A DNA stretch of 64,000 nucleotides. Origin: Exophiala sp. HKRS030 (taxonomy: Eukaryota; Ascomycota; Eurotiomycetes; Chaetothyriales; Herpotrichiellaceae). The notes below the pieces were generated by a model. The model saw nothing but the letters and a program-made list of their open reading frames with translations, made no database searches and was not told where the DNA came from. Each line of letters begins with the position of its first letter. Position 1 is the first letter of the stretch. Below, piece after piece: positions 58,063 to 64,000 of this stretch. The stretch lies in contig JAHWDD010000012.1 in NCBI GenBank assembly GCA_023897205.1, positions 1,054,001 to 1,118,000 on the forward strand, written 5' to 3'. Position numbers and translations under genes: made by a program.

Positions 58063-61000
58063 TTACCCGAACGCTGGATATTCAGACTTGATATACTGGC
58101 TGGTGTCATCCGGGACATGGCTCGTGATTTTGGCCATCCCACGCTTCCTGACCTGTAATTTCTGTATATCTTCTTCCACAGTACCCCGAACAATGTATCG
58201 TGTCACATGGACCGCTTTTTGCTGGCCAATACGAATCGATCGCCCTATCGCTTGTTCCTCCACGCTAGGGTTCCATTGAGGTTCGACCAGGAACACTCGA
58301 TTTGCGGCGATGATGTTCAAGCCAAACGCTCCAACACCTGTGGTCATGATCAAGGTCGATATACGTGGATCGTTTTGGAATCGATCCAGGACTTCTGGCG
58401 GTGAGAGATGCCATAATCTCCATCAATCCGATTGAACGTGATCTTCTTACGTTGGAAATGGAGACCTATCAGATCCAAAGTTGTCGTCCAACAGGAAAAC
58501 ACAATGCTCTTGTCACCAGCGGCAGCAGCCGCTAAGACATCTGTGACAAGAGCGTCCATTTTTTGGGATTGTCCATGTGTGCGGAAATAGTCCTGGTGTG
58601 AGCCTGAAGACGAAATGTTCTTCGTGGCATGACGTTGCGTGGAGCCTAGAGTCTCCGCACACAAGGCGCAAGTACCGTCAGTTCCTTCTTTGCAATCTGC
58701 GCACCAGACATGTGCACAAGTTGCCAGTTGCCCAAAAATCCGATCCGTGAAGATGCTGGGCATCATTTGATTGCATCCCGAACACATGCTTTCAAGACCG
58801 CCATCTGCAGACGTAAAAGCATCTTCCTTAGCATCGCGAGAATTCCGGCTCTGGGCCCAGTGAAATTGATGTTGGAAGGTACCGTGATTGCAAAGAAGAC
58901 GTAGCTGGAGTTGAGCCTGAAACATACTCATTCTGTTTCTGTTTTCGTAATTTCCAGCGAGGTTCTGCAACGCTCTTTTCATGTCCTCTTTTGTTTTTTC
59001 GTACTGACGTCGTTCCTCCGGTGAGATCTCGATAGTGTGTGTCGTCTCGAGAGGCATGGCAAGGTCCAAATGGCCTTTCGTTCGCCTTATGCCCATTGAG
59101 TCGAACAGCGTCACAAGGTTATTTTGCCCTTCTAATCGTCTGCTCCCGCCTTCACTAAAAGGAACCGATATGTATTTCCGAAAGACGCCTAACCGATCGA
59201 ACGGGTATAGTTTAAGGAAAGAGAACAACGAGCCAACCTCATCAAGGTTGTTTTGGATTGGTGTTCCCGTAAGACACCACCGAAACTTCGCGTCAAGTTC
59301 AGCAACGCGCTTGTGTAGAACAGTAGTCATTCTGCGTATTACGTGTGCCTCGTCCAGGACAATGCGGTACCATACAACGTCGGTCGCGGGCCTTGACCTT
59401 GTGTGCTCTGCGGCAAGAGTGTGATACGTTGTGAGAACAATGTCGTGGTCCGCTAAAACAGCAGGATCGCGAGGTCTGCCGGTGCCGTGGTGAACCAAAA
59501 CCTTGAGTGAGAGGTCCGTACGAAGACGTATCTCGTCATCCCAGGCTCTCAACAGAAGTGGGTTGGGTACAATCACTAGTGTCGCTCTTGATAGAATCTT
59601 CGTCGGAAGAATGTCTTCTTTGACATGTGTAGCAGGATCCATGGCCCATCTCGTTGCGTTCATGAGGCTACTGATCACCAAAGCAATCATAGAATAGGTC
59701 TTCCCCATCCCCATCTCGTCTGCTAAGATGCCGCCACCAATCTCTGAGGGCAGCGTTTGGCTTCTGAAGCCTGTGATCTTGTGGCGGAACCCAGAGTCTG
59801 GGGAGGTTGGAGCAGGCTCCCATAACCGGAAATTCTCTGGCACAGGACCGATCTCTCTCTGCAACATAAATTCAACAGCTTTGGCTTGATGAGGTAGCAG
59901 AGATGTTCGAAGACGGTCAACATGGGCGATCCCCTCAAGGTGAGAGTCTCGTTTGAGCTGTGAGTACACATCTTGTATGGAATCTCGAAAGCTGGTAACT
60001 CTGTCTTGCGGCTCAACCAAGATTGGTATTACTGCATCATTCAGTGCTTGGGTAAATTCGAACTTGATCACATGCGGATTGTCATAAACCGAGTTCGGAC
60101 TCAGCCAGTCTGGTCTCTGAAGCCAGATTTTCTTTGCCGAGAATTCACGCCCTATGGAGTTCTGTCTTATCTTCGGACCGTAAACGTTGATGTTGATTGT
60201 GGTCCGTGCAGCGCCCGCTTTGGACGCAGCACCTATATCCCTAGATGAAGAAGTCAAAACTCGGAAGCTAGGGTGTCTGAAGGTTTTAGGACAATACTCC
60301 GTAGTGCTAGGATGATTTGTGGTCGATCATTATGCGACTTACTCGAATATGCTCCTAGCGTGGACTAAAGCTTCAAGCCGAATGCTTTGCGACCTCAAAG
60401 GATCAATCAGAGCCTCGGTCAAATGAAGGTTTAGCCGTGCGATGTTGATGCTCTCTGGAATGCAGACGAAGAGGTCATCATCAACAACTTTAATGCCTAG
60501 GACGAAGTGGGTTTGTCCTTTAGGCATGTAAGTTCTGAGATGTCGACTGACTTCAGACATGTTCCCATGGAGTAGGGCTTGCACCCGGTAGATCTTCCAA
60601 CATGGAGTGATTTAGCATGGAGAGGTGAGACAATAAGCCGAGAACGATATTGGAGCACATGGACTCACCATGCCATAGCACAAATCCGATTTTACACCGG
60701 ATTGATCCACCTTGTTGATCACGCCCATGTGTGGGTCGTCCACATTGCCGAAATCATGGATCCCCAGATCTGCAGAGAACCACGACTCGATATCCTGTTG
60801 AGCATCATTGACTTCTGAAAGGACGGGAAGATCCCAGAAGCCTTCAAAATTCTTCTGCTCGGTGAATTCGTCGTTGAGTGTCGGTAAACCTCCAATCAGC
60901 TCTTCCCAGGCACTGTTCCAGTCGCAAGAGCTGGAAGCAGCCTGAGTCTCTCCATGCTGGAGACTTGAAAACCAGGAAGATGATCCCCCGAAAGATTGGA

Positions 61001-61079
61001 AAGGATCGGTATCTCCTGAGAGATACTCCAGATCTGTCTCAAAGCAGTCTGAAGACCGTTTGAGTGACGACGATGTCAT
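58063..61079 (-). CDS. SNF2-family helicase with RING finger (RAD5/RAD16/HLTF-like)
   Basis: Exons on the minus strand are 61079-60669, 60593-60343 and 60240-58063, with introns 60594-60668 and 60241-60342, giving about 946 aa. The N-terminus is acidic/Ser-rich, followed by a region reading YGMIYRVQALLHGN. The SNF2 core shows motif I ADEMGMGKTYSMIALV, motif II VLDEAHVIRR, motif III WCLTGTPIQNNLDEVGSLFS, and motifs V-VI TGVGAFGLNIIAANRVFLVE and EQAIGRSIRIGQQK. Between the two helicase halves is a Cys-rich RING-like finger (CSGC..C..HVWCADC..CALC). This layout is that of RAD5/RAD16/HLTF ubiquitin-ligase translocases. A single-base deficit near 58388-58393 lies after the IDGDYG motif and separates it from VLDRFQNDPR; one base restores it. 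The role (repair or chromatin) is inferred. Confidence 0.85.
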
Positions 61080-61705
61080 CCTTGCGGATTTTTGTTTTTT
61101 CCGCCAACAATGAAGTTGAGCCTCGTGCGGCTTCTCGAGTCGTCGTCCAAAGAATGTTCCTCCTGAAGGACTCTCAACAGTTGGTTCTTTACGTTTTTGA
61201 GGGCTTCAGCCGGTCACTTCCAATTTGTAAGGCTGTGTCAGCCAGAGGGAAGCCGAACAGCCTCACAAGCCTGCACTACATCGATGGCGCAGATGCACCT
61301 GCAGGTCGGCAAACGCCTTGGTCAGGCTGCATGGAACCAAGGCGTCTGGCCCCAGCCTGATTGCCCTTGCCCAATCTCTGAAAGTGGTTTGCACTTTCTG
61401 CCTGGATCTCCGAGCGTTTGGAGGAGGGTTTCCTTGGATTTTTCTCGTCCTCCATTGACTGCATAGCCTCAAAATTCGCACCACAAGCCATTGCACGGTT
61501 TGACAGAATGCTGGCCGAAGATAGCATTTCTTCTCACCGCATTCACCCCAATCATTGATCTTCTCAACCTCGCTCTCTATATTTTCAATCTTCACCTGTT
61601 CTAGGAGCTAATAGACTTGGAGAAGAACAAGTGATTCAGGCATGGTCTGTCTCGAGGCCTCGTTCAATCAGCCAATTGTTCCCAATTTCACACCCATTCG
61701 GCAAG
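61080..61705. other. Divergent promoter region, SNF2 helicase and NLR-like gene 2
   Basis: About 630 bp with no recognisable element or coding signal beyond the leaders of the two genes. Confidence 0.4.
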
Positions 61706-64000
61706 ATGGCTACTGCGGCACAGAACAACAACCCTCCTCCCGACGCATTTCAGACTGCATTCAAGAAGTTCGAAGCGCGACTCAGCGACAAGGAGAGACG
61801 AAAATTCAAGTGTGCATCACGTCAAGATGTGGAGACAGCCCTTGCAGATATTCAGACTCGCCAGGAAGTGCAACGAGATCTGCGTAATTTGACGAGGATT
61901 CGTGGCTTTCTGGAGGCCATGGATCAGTTTGGCAGAGTTATCGAAGTCTTCACGAATACAAACGATTTTGTGGCGTTCGTTTGGGGCCCTTTGAAATTCC
62001 TACTGCAAGTTTCGAGCAACTGGGCAAATGCCCTAGACACGATTTTAGATGCCTACGAGCAGATTGGTGAAGCATTGCCTCTCTTGCAGCAATACGAGTC
62101 ACTCTTTCAACAGCATCCCGAGATGCAAAAAGTGCTTGTTCTGATATATATTGACATTCTCGATTTTCATCAGCGCGCAATTCGTTTCTTTGATCATCCT
62201 AGTAAGCATTTAGAGCTTTTCATATCACGTTCCAACTAACGGGTGCCGTAGCCTGGCGCCAGATGTTTCGGTCGGTTTGGGCCGATTACAAGATTCGATT
62301 CGGACAAACTCTGAAGAATTTTGAGAGACACGCAGAACTTATTCAATCCCAATTCATTCTCCTCCAGTCTCGCCAGCAGTCAGTTGATAGGAGTCAGATT
62401 ATTGAAGGGATCAACAAATTGCAATCCAATCTCGACCAGGTGCAACAATCTCTCAAGGTCCAAGAAGACAACCGCAGAACCGAGCAAGTACGTTGTATCC
62501 GAGAGTGGTTGGCTGGATCTGCCTCATCGACCTACCACGAGGTAGCCGAGAGAGCTCGTGAGGACTTCGGCAAGACGGGATTTTGGATTATCAACTCTCC
62601 AGAGATATCGCAATGGCTCAACGATGACCTTCCTCCCAAATCAACAGTGTGGATGCATGGTATTCCAGGGCAGGTGGGTGAAGGCCGACGTATGTTTATA
62701 GCCCTACTGACAAGGACTCCCAGGCAAGACAGTTTTAGCCTCGATCATCGTCAACGCTTGCAAAGAACGACAGCAAGACCGAATAGCATACTTTTATTGC
62801 AGGCACGATGATGATAGTACGACTTCGTGTGTCAACATCTTGAAAGGGTTGTTGACTCAACAGGTAGGATGGTATCCAAACCTCGTTCCTTTCTTCAACG
62901 AACAACGAGAAGAAAAAGGCGAAGTGGTTTTGAGATCGGAGAAGACGGCAAAGACTCTCTTGAGGGCTGTTTCTGAAGAGGGTGATCGCCAATTCATTGT
63001 CATCGATGGCCTAGACGAATGTCTACCTCAGGAACGAAAATCGATCTTGACATTCCTCCAGTCTCTGGTTGAGAAGATCGATGACAGAGAGCCTTCGAAA
63101 CTGCGCTTGCTCATCATCAGCCAGGACGAGTTTGACATTAGGAAGCTACTGTCGGGGCAAAAGAATTCAGAATTCAGGCCACACATAACGCTGCTGACAT
63201 TGACTTTTTTGTTCAAACGTGGACGAAGATAATAAGATCCAAATTCGACCTCGATGAGGGTATCTCAGATTACATCCAAAGGCAGACATGTACAGCTGCC
63301 GCCGGTGGGTTGATTATCCCTAATTGATCAGTCTTTTACTGAGACCACAGCCTAGGTCAATTCTTATTTGCCAAGTTAGTCATGGAGAACTTGTATGGCC
63401 AGGCCAACCGTGAAATGCTCGAAGTTGAGATGCAAGAATCACGTTTCCCAAAGGAACTGGCAGAAGCGTGAGTCTAGAGCTTCCAAGATTCATGCCAGTT
63501 GTTGAGATCACCTTGGGACTGACCTGGTTTGGATCTTAGATATGATCGTATTATTGAACGCGTCAAGGTAAGCCTGAGTGGCCACGAATGGGACGTTGCT
63601 CAGAAGCTTCTTGGTTGGATGACATGCGCGATACGTCCGCTGAAGTGGCACGAAATGCAAGGGGCAATGTCCATCGACATGGATAAGAGCAACGTCGACT
63701 TTGAGGGTCGTCAAGCCCGGCGGCATGCACTTGAGCTGTGTGGGTCTTTGGTGATTGAACATCAAAACCGGCTTTGTCTTGTTCATGGCACTGCTAGGAG
63801 GTAAGGCTCTGTGAAGTCTTGGATAGATCTTGGGAAAAGCCAAACTTTGTGGCCTGGATTGAATGGATATCGCGCTGACGATTCTAGGCATATCATGGAG
63901 TCGAGCCACATCGACATTTTCGTCGTTCAATGCAAGCTTGCGGAACTCTGCTTGCAATACATTACCTTTCCTTGCTTTGACCCAGACAATAGCGCGGAGG
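61706..64000 (+). CDS. NLR-like protein 2: DUF7708 - NACHT (3' end outside window)
   Basis: Exons 61706-62201, 62252-62673, 62724-63304, 63356-63467, 63540-63800 and 63888-64000+. The N-terminal DUF7708-like domain has FEARLSDKERRKF, FTNTNDFVAFVWGPLKFLLQ and WANALDTILDAYEQIGEALP. A NACHT domain follows with Walker A GIPG-GKT split by an intron, Walker B FIVIDGLDECLP and the LLIISQDEFDI sensor-like segment. After it comes a winged-helix-like part (WMTCAIRPLKWHEMQGAMSI, a motif common in these proteins) leading into the missing C-terminus. Two single-base deficits occur, at GGG 62668-62670 in the Walker A and near 63184-63190; one added base at each closes every exon phase. NLR-like genes are often pseudogenes, so here the frameshifts could be real. 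I still favour error because the same signature hits essential genes. Confidence 0.75.

Noticed and set aside
57596..58279. A 227-codon plus-strand frame
   Set aside because: It runs antisense through the conserved C-terminus of the SNF2 helicase, has no domain and no splice signals.

Overview
The window comes from a filamentous ascomycete (Pezizomycotina). The evidence is short GT-AG introns of about 45-100 bp, a DIM-2/DNMT1-type cytosine methyltransferase, NACHT/STAND proteins, a WSC/DUF7908 wall protein, DUF7730 and DUF1772 proteins, a Vba/Fnx-type transporter and a Zn2Cys6 regulator. I cannot place it to order from the sequence. Twenty protein genes are supported. Two are cut by the window edges: the helicase/AAA gene on the left and the second NACHT gene on the right.

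Layout. 0-4.5 kb: 3' part of an NFX1-type zinc-finger helicase fused to three CbxX-type AAA modules. 5-31 kb: mostly housekeeping genes, namely eIF3e, mitochondrial release factor 1, a CCCH zinc-finger protein, an Mtf2-like mitochondrial protein, a DNA cytosine methyltransferase, a BUD2-like RasGAP and the splicing factor SF3B1. 31-38.5 kb: a DUF7730 protein, a large secreted DUF7908/WSC protein and a medium-chain reductase. 39-49.2 kb: a Zn2Cys6 regulator, allantoinase, a Dal5-type permease and a Vba/Fnx1-type vacuolar transporter. The first three look like a small allantoin-use cluster; their upstream regions carry paired GATA sites and a shared TTTGGCCGC element. 49.4-64 kb: an unknown membrane protein, then a stretch with two NLR-like (NACHT) genes around a DUF1772 membrane protein and a RAD5/HLTF-like SNF2 helicase.

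The most striking gene is the NLR-like protein at 50955-55611. It has a TIR/SEFIR-like N-terminus, a NACHT NTPase and about 13 ankyrin repeats. Its last ~210 residues look like the SHR-BD/VAB-side region of the lipid-transfer protein VPS13. I read this as a possible integrated-decoy or effector domain, which I have not seen described for fungal NLRs.

A technical signal runs through the window. Twelve places in eight genes need exactly one extra base to restore a conserved reading frame. All are deficits and none are surpluses. Most lie in short C or G runs, on both strands, and they hit essential genes (SF3B1, eIF3e). With one base restored at each site, every exon phase closes. Consensus under-calling of homopolymers is the simplest explanation, so these genes are annotated as functional with a probable assembly error.
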